Of a stretch of DNA of 40,070 bases, positions 8,339-15,314 are shown in pieces. The stretch covers positions 1 through 40,070 of the forward strand of contig JAHHHW010000126.1 of NCBI GenBank assembly GCA_019359115.1, read 5' to 3'. The DNA comes from Pelatocladus maniniholoensis HA4357-MV3 (GTDB taxonomy: Bacteria; Cyanobacteriota; Cyanobacteriia; Cyanobacteriales; Nostocaceae). Within the stretch, counting starts at the first letter, position 1. The number at the start of each line of letters is the position of its first letter. A model generated the notes under the pieces. It was not told the DNA's origin and made no database searches. It saw only the letters and a program-made list of their open reading frames with translations. The position numbers and the translations under genes are program-made.

Positions 8339-9913
8339 GTGCCATCCATGCCTCTGTCGCGTATCGTTACGCTTATTGTCGGTCTAATTGTCATTTTGGG
8401 ACTTTGCTTATGGCTGATTGACTCTCTGTCACGGCTTTATTGGCAATTGTCCTATTCTCCTTTTTTGGGCAATTTGCTGCTGTTTTTGATCATTGTCTTA
8501 ATTGGTGCTTTAATCGCTGCCTTTGTATATTATGTACTAGTACTTCAGACTGGCGAAGAGCGATCGCGCCGAGCCAAAAGACAACGCCAACGAGTGCAAA
8601 TTCCCGCCGCCAAATCAGAAGCAGCTTCTTCGACTCTGCAAGCTGTCAAGCAACAAGTAGCCCAAATTCAAGATGAAGTTGCACGCCAAGCTTTACTAAG
8701 TAAATCGCGAGAAATTGAAGCGAACCTCAAACGAGGTGAAATTCAAGTCGTGGTGTTTGGTACTGGTAGCGCTGGCAAAACTTCTTTAGTAAATGCGATT
8801 TTGGGACGGATGGTGGGCAGAGTAGACGCACCCATGGGAACCACCACAGTCGGAGAAACCTATTGTATGGGCTTAAGGGGTCTAGAGCGCAAGATTTTAA
8901 TTACCGATACGCCGGGAATTTTAGAAGCGGGGATTGCGGGTACGGAGAGAGAACAATTAGCCAGAGAACTAGCCACCTCGGCAGATTTACTTTTATTTGT
9001 AGTCGATAATGACCTCAGACGTTCAGAATACGAACCTTTACGAGCCTTGGCAGAAATTGGCAAACGCTCTTTATTGGTATTGAATAAAACAGATTTATAC
9101 ACAGAAGACGATAAAGAAGCCATTCTCGCCAGATTGCGTCAAAGAGTGCGGGGGTTTATTGCTGCTGGCGATGTCGTGGCAATTTCTGCTAATCCTCAAC
9201 CTGCACAGCTAGAAACTGGCGAAATGTTTAAACCAGAGCCAGAAATTATACCCTTATTGCGGCGAATGGCAGCAATTTTACGGGCAGAAGGTGAAGATTT
9301 AGTTGCAGATAATATTCTCTTGCAATCGCTGCGGCTGGGAGAAGAAGCTCGAAAACTAATCGATAGCCAGCGTCGCCGCCAAGCTGACAAGATTGTAGAA
9401 CGATTTCAATGGATTAGTGCAGGTGTGGTATCAGTTACACCATTGCCAATGGTAGATTTACTAGCAACGGCTGCTGTCAACGCCCAAATGGTAGTAGAAA
9501 TTGGCAGAGTTTACGGCTGTGAATTAAATATGGAACGGGGACGGGAATTGGCGTTGTCTCTGGCGAAGACAATTGCTGGTTTAGGGATTGTCAAGGGTGC
9601 GTTGGAGTTACTTTCTACGGCCTTGCAGCTCAATGTCGGTACTTTTATTATTGGTAGAGCAATTCAAGGTGTGACAGCTGCGTACCTGACACGTATCGCT
9701 GGTAAAAGCTTTATTGAATATTTCCGCAATGATCAAGATTGGGGCGATGGCGGGATGACGGAGGTTGTACAACGTCAGTTTCAACTTAATCGCCGCGATG
9801 AATTTATGAAGGCGTTTATCCAGGAAGCGATCGCACGAGTTGTCAGACCCTTACAAAGAAATGCTGAACTTGTGGAAGAAGAGGAAGAAAAAAGACTAGA
9901 AAGCGGAGATTAG
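8339..9913 (+). CDS. Membrane-associated GTPase with DUF697 domain
   Basis: A 524-residue Era/YcjF-like GTPase. Two transmembrane helices (about 8-28 and 44-67) precede a coiled basic segment and the G domain: P loop GTGSAGKTS (141-149), DTPG (190-193) and NKTD (249-252). The C-terminal part (about 370-470) is a DUF697 region with hydrophobic helices and small-residue turns. It should bind and hydrolyse GTP at a membrane, probably the plasma or thylakoid membrane; its substrate process is not known. The frame opens at GTG 8339; the ATG at 8348 three codons later is equally plausible. The C-terminus is strongly acidic (EEEEEKRLE). No terminator is evident. Confidence 0.9.
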   Translation: MPSMPLSRIVTLIVGLIVILGLCLWLIDSLSRLYWQLSYSPFLGNLLLFLIIVLIGALIAAFVYYVLVLQTGEERSRRAKRQRQRVQIPAAKSEAASSTLQAVKQQVAQIQDEVARQALLSKSREIEANLKRGEIQVVVFGTGSAGKTSLVNAILGRMVGRVDAPMGTTTVGETYCMGLRGLERKILITDTPGILEAGIAGTEREQLARELATSADLLLFVVDNDLRRSEYEPLRALAEIGKRSLLVLNKTDLYTEDDKEAILARLRQRVRGFIAAGDVVAISANPQPAQLETGEMFKPEPEIIPLLRRMAAILRAEGEDLVADNILLQSLRLGEEARKLIDSQRRRQADKIVERFQWISAGVVSVTPLPMVDLLATAAVNAQMVVEIGRVYGCELNMERGRELALSLAKTIAGLGIVKGALELLSTALQLNVGTFIIGRAIQGVTAAYLTRIAGKSFIEYFRNDQDWGDGGMTEVVQRQFQLNRRDEFMKAFIQEAIARVVRPLQRNAELVEEEEEKRLESGD

Positions 9914-10062
9914 TAGGGGCGTACAGCTTACGTCCCGACAACTCAAAATTTTGTGTAAATTTTCCATCTACATTTTTATTGTCTATAATCTGCCTAAACT
10001 TATCAAGAATATACAGAGAATTTACAATAAAATGAGAGTCTGAAAATTTACCTGTAATTAAA

Positions 10063-10302
10063 ATGCAAGTTAAACGAACAATAGAAATTATTCTAGACTT
10101 TCCAGAACTAGGAAAACGAATTAAAGAGGCTAGGGAGAAAGACGGACGTTCCCTAACTCAGATTTGTCGCGACAGTGGAATCAGCCGTGCTTACTGGTAT
10201 CAATTAGAAGGTGAAGACTTACGAGCGCCCGCCACAGAAGATATTATTCGCAAGATTGAACAAGCATTAAATATAGACTTGGGAGTGAAGTTTGATGATT
10301 GA
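10063..10302 (+). CDS. Small XRE-family helix-turn-helix protein
   Basis: A 79-residue DNA-binding protein. After MQVKRTIEIILDFPELG comes an XRE/Cro-type helix-turn-helix (about residues 17-72; RIKEAREKDGRSLTQICRDSGISRAYWYQLE), with the recognition helix near GISRAYWYQLE. There is nothing else in the protein, so it is a single-domain regulator or antitoxin. It is followed 107 bp downstream by a PIN-toxin-like fragment, which suggests it may be the surviving half of a toxin-antitoxin pair; that is inference. No good Shine-Dalgarno is visible before the ATG. Confidence 0.8.
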   Translation: MQVKRTIEIILDFPELGKRIKEAREKDGRSLTQICRDSGISRAYWYQLEGEDLRAPATEDIIRKIEQALNIDLGVKFDD

Positions 10303-10408
10303 TGCTAATTTTTGTAGCTTATAGAATTAGCGATCGCATCTGTTTAACTTACTCGTACTAGGTGCTTTAGCGTTTGACGCGATCGCACCTTTGGGTTCTA
10401 ATTCTTCT

Positions 10409-10471
10409 TTGGTAACAGATACTCACGCGCTTATTTGGTACTTAGGTTACTTTAAATTTAAATTATTCTGA
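10409..10471 (+). pseudogene. PIN-domain toxin remnant (N-terminal strand only)
   Basis: In frame, the bases encode LVTDTHALIWYLG, the characteristic first strand and Asp-containing motif of VapC-like PIN ribonucleases, then run into AT-rich DNA and a stop after YFKFKLF. The frame continues open upstream to about 10336 without a convincing start. No further PIN motif follows, so only the first 13 or so residues survive. Too short for certainty, but the motif is distinctive. Confidence 0.45.
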
Positions 10472-10551
10472 TTCACATATCTAAATAGTTCCAATAATTA
10501 TTAAAACTAACAAAAGGACTCTAAGACACTAAGAAAAATACATTTCCTAAT

Positions 10552-10605
10552 AAGTCAGCTTTTAGCTGACTTAAGCTATTAGCCCCAACTTTAGTTGAGG
10601 GCGGT
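10552..10605. repeat. Dispersed double-hairpin repeat
   Basis: A perfect hairpin (AAGTCAGCT, loop TTT, AGCTGACTT; 10552-10572) is followed by GCTATTAGCC and a small CAACT/AGTTG hairpin, ending GAGGGCGG. The same layout recurs in degenerate form near 29750-29815 and inside 32177-32275, and resembles a repeat common in cyanobacterial intergenic regions. The remaining 10472-10551 shows nothing. Confidence 0.75.
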
Positions 10606-10671
10606 AATATTGGATAATTGATAACGCCACAAGCTAACATTTGTAAAACGAAATTTTTACCTCACAAATCC

Positions 10672-11379
10672 ATGAGACCTTATCATCATATTCCCATTCA
10701 AGAGTGTGGCGAACCGTTAGTAGCTATTCCCCTAGAAATGTTTGCGGTGGAATCTCCCCATCCTTATGAAAAATTAGGCGCACCTTATGGAAAACATTCG
10801 CCTTATTTTCTTCGCAAAAGCGTTGTTGAGAGTTTAATTGCAGCCCAAAATTATTTACAATTGCTGCGTCCTGACTGGCGGATTCAAATCTTTGATGCTT
10901 ATCGTCCCGTAGCTGTGCAACAGTTTATGGTAGATTACAGTTTTGCTGAAGCGGTAAGAATAAGAGGACTTGTTAAGGCAAATTTATCAGCAACTCAGCG
11001 TCAAGAAATTTGGCAAGAAGTTTACAAAATCTGGGCTGAACCTAGTTTGGATGAGAAAACACCGCCACCTCATAGTACTGGTGCTGCTGTGGATGTAACT
11101 TTGGTGGATGAAAACGGCGAAATTGTGAATATGGGTTCGCTTATTGATGAAATGTCAGAGCGATCGCATCCTGATTATTATGACAATAGTGAACCACAAC
11201 AAGCACAACAATATCACGCTCATCGTTTACTACTACAAGATGTGATGGAAAAAGCCGATTTTAAACGCAATCCCCGCGAGTGGTGGCATTTTTCTATAGG
11301 CGATCAGATGTGGGCTTGGTTACATAATCAAGCCGATCCAAGTAAAAATTTTATCGCACGCTACGCTAGATTGATGTAA
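10672..11379 (+). CDS. D-alanyl-D-alanine dipeptidase (peptidase M15D, VanX-like)
   Basis: A zinc peptidase that cleaves D-Ala-D-Ala, releasing D-alanine from cell-wall precursors or turnover products. Seen in 235 residues: the FDAYRPVAVQQFM motif with its conserved Arg, the zinc-site motif PHSTGAAVDVTLVD (His and Asp ligands), and EWWHFS with catalytic Glu and the third ligand His. No signal peptide is obvious, which fits a cytoplasmic dipeptidase. The frame is open from 10618 (TTG), but the ATG at 10672 begins the family similarity (MRPYHHIPIQECG). It converges on the first TspO-like gene over a strong hairpin. In cyanobacteria a role in peptidoglycan recycling rather than vancomycin resistance is the likely one. 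Confidence 0.9.
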   Translation: MRPYHHIPIQECGEPLVAIPLEMFAVESPHPYEKLGAPYGKHSPYFLRKSVVESLIAAQNYLQLLRPDWRIQIFDAYRPVAVQQFMVDYSFAEAVRIRGLVKANLSATQRQEIWQEVYKIWAEPSLDEKTPPPHSTGAAVDVTLVDENGEIVNMGSLIDEMSERSHPDYYDNSEPQQAQQYHAHRLLLQDVMEKADFKRNPREWWHFSIGDQMWAWLHNQADPSKNFIARYARLM

Positions 11380-11387
11380 GTACTGAA

Positions 11388-11428
11388 TTGTTGATTGTTG
11401 GTTGTTTTGTAGTACCAACAATCAACAA
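11388..11428. terminator. Perfect 14-bp inverted repeat between convergent genes
   Basis: The arms 11388-11401 (TTGTTGATTGTTGG) and 11415-11428 are perfectly complementary around a 13-base loop. It lies between the stop codons of the dipeptidase and a TspO-like gene and could stop transcription from both sides, although there is no long U run on either strand. The arms are themselves heptamer-like. Confidence 0.6.
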
Positions 11429-11431
11429 AAC

Positions 11432-11905
11432 TTACGCATCTTCAGGATTCAACTGAATTAATTCCTCGGTTGTATAAGTTCCAATTGGACTCCAAACCAA
11501 ATAAGGAACAAGCAATAAACTAGCCACTCGAGAAACAGGTAAAACAAATAACGCTAGCACTATACCCAAAACAAGACCAACTGAACCAATAATTTCTCCG
11601 GTTCTGAGACTGCGAAACCTCAACATCAAGGGTATGTAAGTGACAGTAATAATTTCCAGCAACAAATAACAACCCATTAATAACCAGGTTATTAAACTAC
11701 CTGGATTTTTTTGCCAAACAAAACTAGCAGAAGCAGCACCGCAAATAAAAATCACAGTCCAAATTAGGGGTATGAATGGTTCAAAAACTAGCCAACGCGG
11801 ACGACTTAATTGTGTAAACCATTTCACATCACGTGGTGTGATTAAAAAACTACCAACTGCAACTAAAAAAGTTACAGCCCCAATTACCATCCAAGATTGA
11901 ATCAT
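11432..11905 (-). CDS. TspO/MBR-like membrane protein (copy 1)
   Basis: A 157-residue protein with five predicted transmembrane helices and the sequence signposts of the TspO/MBR (peripheral benzodiazepine receptor) family: WFTQLSRPRWLVFEPFIPLIWTVIF near the N-terminus and a final helix LLLVPYLVWSPIGTYTTEELIQLNP. TspO proteins bind porphyrins and bilins and are implicated in stress responses and tetrapyrrole handling; the ligand here is unknown. It is about 60 percent like the second copy 240 bp upstream, so the two are a tandem duplication. The upstream region was invaded by a 116-bp MITE ending 22 bp before the start codon, which separates the gene from its former promoter region. Confidence 0.8.
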   Translation of the reverse strand: MIQSWMVIGAVTFLVAVGSFLITPRDVKWFTQLSRPRWLVFEPFIPLIWTVIFICGAASASFVWQKNPGSLITWLLMGCYLLLEIITVTYIPLMLRFRSLRTGEIIGSVGLVLGIVLALFVLPVSRVASLLLVPYLVWSPIGTYTTEELIQLNPEDA

Positions 11906-11927
11906 TTTCTACTCTTTGGTGTGTATG

Positions 11928-12043
11928 CAATACGGTTCGGATAAGACAAATCGATTAACATTTAAATCCTGTACCAAACGCGATATATCGCGTCTGGTAC
12001 AATCCCAAAATTATGACGAAAAATCCTTAACCGAACCGTATTG
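11928..12043. mobile_element. MITE, 116 bp, with 10-bp target duplication
   Basis: Terminal inverted repeats are perfect over 13 bp (CAATACGGTTCGG ... CCGAACCGTATTG), extending imperfectly to about 18 bp. The flanks GGTGTGTATG at 11918-11927 and 12044-12053 are identical, as expected of a target-site duplication. In the middle (11971-12000) lies a 30-bp near-perfect palindrome, GTACCAAACGCG with ATAT centre. No coding capacity. The 10-bp duplication would fit mobilisation by an IS4-type transposase elsewhere; that is inference. Confidence 0.9.
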
Positions 12044-12145
12044 GGTGTGTATGAGTTTTACACAGCAATTTTGGCAATTTAGGATATGAGTTTAATCAGT
12101 CGTTAGTTATATTATTAATTGTTGATAGTTTATTCCAAATAACAC

Positions 12146-12619
12146 TTACACATCTTGAGGATTAAGACGTTCCATTGCTTTAGTTGTATATGTACCAATT
12201 GGACTCCATAATAAAAAAGGTACAAGTAATAATGTTGCCCAAGCAGAAATGGGAAAAACTGCGATCGCTAATATCACCCCAATCACAAAACCTGTTCCGC
12301 CGAGAATCGTACCGACTCTCAAATGACGAGTTCTAAACATTACAGGAGTATAGGCGATAGTAACTATTTCTAAAAGTAAATATAATCCCATTAATAACCA
12401 GGTTGTGGTCGTTCCTGGGTTCTTTTCCCAAACAATATAAGCAGACCAAGCACCACAAACAAATATCACAGTCCAAATCACAGGAATTGCTGCTTCAAAT
12501 GTTAGCCATCTTGGTCTTTCTAGACGTTTAAACCATTTGCGATCGCCAGGAGTGATAAAGTTTGCAGCTAAAGCAACTAAGAAAGCAACCCCACCAATTA
12601 CCATCCAAGATTTAATCAT
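12146..12619 (-). CDS. TspO/MBR-like membrane protein (copy 2)
   Basis: A second 157-residue TspO/MBR-like protein of identical length to copy 1, starting MIKSWMVIGGVAFLVALAANFITPGDRKWF and ending VPFLLWSPIGTYTTKAMERLNPQDV. Five hydrophobic helices and the WFKRLERPRWL loop are conserved. Differences from copy 1 are spread evenly, so the duplication is not recent. Same strand as copy 1; with the MITE between, they may now be separate transcripts. Upstream lies 240 bp with an AAAAGGC-type repeat and no other gene. Confidence 0.8.
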   Translation of the reverse strand: MIKSWMVIGGVAFLVALAANFITPGDRKWFKRLERPRWLTFEAAIPVIWTVIFVCGAWSAYIVWEKNPGTTTTWLLMGLYLLLEIVTIAYTPVMFRTRHLRVGTILGGTGFVIGVILAIAVFPISAWATLLLVPFLLWSPIGTYTTKAMERLNPQDV

Positions 12620-12682
12620 GCATTATTGCCTCACCCTTTGAGATATAGTACAGCACGGCGTAAATAAAGCAACCATTTAAAA

Positions 12683-12748
12683 TAGTCGAAAAGCTTATAA
12701 AATAAGCATTCTTTCTTTTTACTTTTGCCTTTTTACTTTTGCCTTATT
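12683..12748 (-). repeat. Dispersed AAAAGTA/AAAAGGC repeat with GCTTATTTTATA tail
   Basis: On the minus strand a run of AAGGCAAAAGTAAAAAGG type heptamers is followed by GAAAGAATGCTTATTTTATA. The same order of parts occurs on the plus strand at 20233-20297, and a partial form at 1977-2020. The shared tail beyond the heptamers shows these are copies of one unit and not independent slippage. Confidence 0.75.
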
Positions 12749-12860
12749 GTACTAGTCAGATTTTGGCAATTTGCACGTTTATTAATCATCCATCCTTGGT
12801 TTGAAAATTGGCAAATCCGAATCTAACATTAGAGAGAAAATGCATAATAAATTCACAAAT

Positions 12861-13325
12861 TTACTTAACCAAAGAAGAATCCTTCAACTGTTTTGCAACT
12901 TCTGACGCTCCAAATTGTGCTTCTGGTTTGCGAGTATACCAATATGCCCAGGCAATTAACACTGCTTGAAAAGGTAGCCTTGCTATATAAAGTAACTGAT
13001 TGTGAGGAATTCCCTCAACATTAATGTTGTGTATTGTCATATAAATATTAGCAGGAAACACAGCAATAAATAAGGCAATTAATCCCCAAGCTGCGGCTAC
13101 ACTAACAAATGGAATCATTAAACCAATACCACCGAGAATCTCAAAAAAACCACTAATATAAACAGATGCAAATGGTGGAAATGGTGGTGGAACAATGCGG
13201 GCGTATTGCTCAGGTCTGATAAAATGTGTAATCCCAACAAAGATAATAGCAACTGCAAGCACACCGCGAAGAATTTCTTTGCGACGATGAATGAATTTAG
13301 GCAAGAAAGACATAGAAAATATCAC
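12861..13325 (-). CDS. DoxX family membrane protein
   Basis: A 154-residue protein with four hydrophobic helices. The helix pair VLAVAIIFVGITHFIRPEQYARIVPP and ISGFFEILGGIGLMIPFV are typical of the DoxX/DoxD family of small integral membrane proteins. Members have been linked to quinone/thiosulfate redox chemistry and oxidative stress, but the function of this type is not established. The frame opens at GTG 13325; the ATG at 13313 (MSFLPKFIHRRK) is the alternative and leaves a shorter basic N-terminus. It lies 60 bp downstream of the Gfo/Idh/MocA gene on the same strand, so the two may form an operon. Confidence 0.82.
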   Translation of the reverse strand: MIFSMSFLPKFIHRRKEILRGVLAVAIIFVGITHFIRPEQYARIVPPPFPPFASVYISGFFEILGGIGLMIPFVSVAAAWGLIALFIAVFPANIYMTIHNINVEGIPHNQLLYIARLPFQAVLIAWAYWYTRKPEAQFGASEVAKQLKDSSLVK

Positions 13326-13385
13326 AAACGCTGATCAAATTTTAAATATTGACACGTTATCCTACTTCTATCCCAAGTTAGCTTT

Positions 13386-14522
13386 TCATCTCTCCAAAAA
13401 TTGTTTTAAACTAGGCACATCAACCCAGTTTGATTTCATATTTGATTCATGTGATAAATCCATCAATAATTGAGAATAAATCCCTTCTCGCAAAGAAGGA
13501 ACAATTTCTTCTCCTTGATCAATTCCCTGTACCCATTGATCTACAACTCTGAGAAATGCAGAAATACGACCATCGGCGTAATTTTTAGGAAAAATTAAAC
13601 GATTAGGAACTTCTATCTCTGTTAATTGTTTACCAGGCTGAGATGCCCAAACACGAAAACCGTGGATATAATCTTTTTGATTCTCGCTACCTAAAACTAA
13701 AGTACCGCGATCGCCATACACTTCCAACCAATGTGTACGAGATGCATGTACCACCGCACTGATAGAAATTTGACAAGGTGTCCCATCTGTTAATTCCAGC
13801 ATCAACATGCAGGTGTCATCAGTATTCACTGGCTTTAATTCACCTGTGTTAGCGTCTTGTCGTTCGGGTATAGCTGTACTGAAATAAGCGCTTAATCTGC
13901 GTACAGGTCCAAACAACCAGTTAATATAATCAAAAGTGTGAGAGCCTAAAGAACCTAATGCACCACCACCTTTGTGTTTTTGCGAATACCAGTTCCAAGG
14001 ACGTCCAGCATCAGCACGAGAAGAACCCAACCAATCAATTCTAATTAAGCGTTTATTACCGACATAGTTTTCTGATAAAAGTTCAGCAAATAATTGCCAT
14101 CCAGGTACAAACCGGAATTCAAAATCTACAGTAGCAATCACACCTTTTGATTTTGCCAAAAAATAAAGTTCTTTAGCTTCGTCTACATTTAAAGTTACAG
14201 GTTTTTCTAGTAATACATGTTTTCCAGCTTGCAAAACTTCCTTAGCCATTTCGTAGTGAAGAAACGGTGGTGTCGCGATGCTGACTGCTTGGACTTCGCT
14301 GAGAGAAACAATCTCTGTAATAGTATCGCAGGCGTAAGGAATATTTTGTGATTGGGCTATAGCTTGAGCTTTTGCTAAATCTCGGTGATAAACAGCAATC
14401 ACTTGGGTACGAGGATGAGCCTTAAATGCGGGTATGTGGACTTTTTGACCGAACCCTGTACCGACAACTGCAACACCGATGGGTTGCTCATTAGCTGAAC
14501 TGTAATGGGATGTGGATGACAT
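13386..14522 (-). CDS. Gfo/Idh/MocA family oxidoreductase
   Basis: A 378-residue NAD(P)-dependent dehydrogenase. The N-terminal Rossmann fold has VAVVGTGFGQKVHIPAFKAH, with the dinucleotide loop GTGFG, and the strand VSIATPPFLHYEMAKE; the family's EKP catalytic Lys is in HVLLEKPVTLN (near residue 100). The C-terminal alpha/beta domain has GGGALGSLGSHTFDYINWLFGP, where the GSH-xx-D segment supplies further active-site residues. These enzymes oxidise or reduce sugars, inositols or biliverdin; the substrate cannot be told here. It does not look like biliverdin reductase BvdR, which is shorter. It is downstream of the Hlip gene, from which it is separated by a terminator. Confidence 0.9.
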   Translation of the reverse strand: MSSTSHYSSANEQPIGVAVVGTGFGQKVHIPAFKAHPRTQVIAVYHRDLAKAQAIAQSQNIPYACDTITEIVSLSEVQAVSIATPPFLHYEMAKEVLQAGKHVLLEKPVTLNVDEAKELYFLAKSKGVIATVDFEFRFVPGWQLFAELLSENYVGNKRLIRIDWLGSSRADAGRPWNWYSQKHKGGGALGSLGSHTFDYINWLFGPVRRLSAYFSTAIPERQDANTGELKPVNTDDTCMLMLELTDGTPCQISISAVVHASRTHWLEVYGDRGTLVLGSENQKDYIHGFRVWASQPGKQLTEIEVPNRLIFPKNYADGRISAFLRVVDQWVQGIDQGEEIVPSLREGIYSQLLMDLSHESNMKSNWVDVPSLKQFLER

Positions 14523-14551
14523 AAGTTTATTGAGCCGTCGCTGACTATAAA

Positions 14552-14592
14552 TAAAAAAATGTAGAGATATAAAAGATTTTACATCTCTACAT
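14552..14592 (-). terminator. Intrinsic terminator of the Hlip gene
   Basis: The inverted repeat ATGTAGAGAT (14559-14568) with 14583-14592 extends inward with few mismatches and is followed on the minus strand by seven T. It stands 44 bp after the Hlip stop codon. The TGTAGAGA arms are shared with dispersed hairpins at 20367 and 29533, so a mobile-type repeat seems to serve as terminator. Confidence 0.72.
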
Positions 14593-14635
14593 ATGGATAG
14601 ATAAAAAAGCGTCAGTGATCTGAAAACTTGATTAT

Positions 14636-14851
14636 TTACAGATTGGCAAAAAGATCAAAGACACCGTGTCCTGTGAATACTTCAAATGCAATCAAAGACA
14701 CAAAGCCAATCATTGCTAAACGACTGTTGAGTACTTCAGCGTAAGGAGTGAACCCAGTGCGATCGCCTTGTTCATCTACGTAAACCTTTGGCTCGACCGC
14801 AAAGTTGTTCATTTTACCTTGATCATCAATGATTGCACCGTTTGTACGCAT
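14636..14851 (-). CDS. High-light-inducible protein (Hlip, CAB/ELIP superfamily)
   Basis: A 71-residue one-helix protein of the thylakoid membrane. Residues 39-46 (EVLNSRLA) and the following MIGFVSLIAFEVFTG give the chlorophyll-binding motif ExxNxRxAM, with Glu39, Asn42 and Arg44. Such proteins bind chlorophyll and carotenoid, dissipate excess energy and protect photosystem II assembly intermediates. The N-terminal 30 residues form a polar stromal-side extension. A good Shine-Dalgarno (AGGA) lies seven bases before the ATG. A possible HLR1 element sits 59-76 bp upstream, fitting control by the response regulator RpaB under high light. Confidence 0.93.
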   Translation of the reverse strand: MRTNGAIIDDQGKMNNFAVEPKVYVDEQGDRTGFTPYAEVLNSRLAMIGFVSLIAFEVFTGHGVFDLFANL

Positions 14852-14909
14852 GAGTATTTCCTAAATGAATGAATGGGATAATTGCATTTATATTAAGAAT
14901 AATAACAAT

Positions 14910-14927
14910 AAAGTTAAAAAATGTAAA
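14910..14927 (-). promoter_or_regulatory. Possible HLR1 (RpaB-binding) element upstream of Hlip
   Basis: On the minus strand TTTACATT is one perfect half of the HLR1 consensus; after two bases comes TTAACTTT, a half with about two mismatches. A TAATAT-like -10 lies nearer the gene. Hlip genes are known RpaB/HLR1 targets, but the match is half-degenerate in AT-rich DNA. Confidence 0.4.
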
Positions 14928-15044
14928 GAGAATAAGTTCATAAACGAAGTGCGATCGCGTGGGTTGGGCGCGATCATGAGTAGGTGTTCAGGATCTGGAT
15001 CTGTCAATATAAAGATGTTCTTAAATAAAGCGTACAGACGGCTG

Positions 15045-15207
15045 CATTCACAATGTAGGTCGATACATTCACAATGTAGGTCGATACATTCACAATGTAG
15101 GTCGATACATTCACAATGTAGGTCGATACATTCACAGTGCAGGTCGATACATTCACAGTGCAGGTCGATACATTCGCAATGTAGGTCGATACATTCGCAA
15201 TGCAGGT
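15045..15207. repeat. 21-bp minisatellite, about eight copies (array 1)
   Basis: Units start at 15045, 15066, 15087, 15108, 15129, 15150, 15171 and 15192 (the last partial). Each begins CATTCACAATG and ends TAGGTCGATA. The first four are identical; copies 5 and 6 carry CAGTGC, and copies 7 and 8 TTCGCA. There are no spacers. The reverse complement of the unit is close to the unit of the array at 31753. The rest of 14852-15314 holds the Hlip promoter and a few HIP1 sites. Confidence 0.95.
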
Positions 15208-15314
15208 GCCACAGTATTACCGCAAGGCGCAAACAGGATTAGCTCGTCACGTGGTAAAATATCATTCGCCAGCTGTATCCTTAAGAGAAGTTGGGCATCT
15301 TTATAGATGAACCA

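Noticed and set aside
15045-15207. CRISPR array
   Set aside because: Units are directly contiguous with no spacers, and no cas gene lies in the window.
14865-15242. Open frames on both strands through the 21-bp array (HSQCRSI and LHCECID repeats)
   Set aside because: A 21-bp repeat without stops is open in several frames automatically; there is no ribosome-binding site and no non-repeat domain. Kept as a repeat, with the silent differences noted as a finding.
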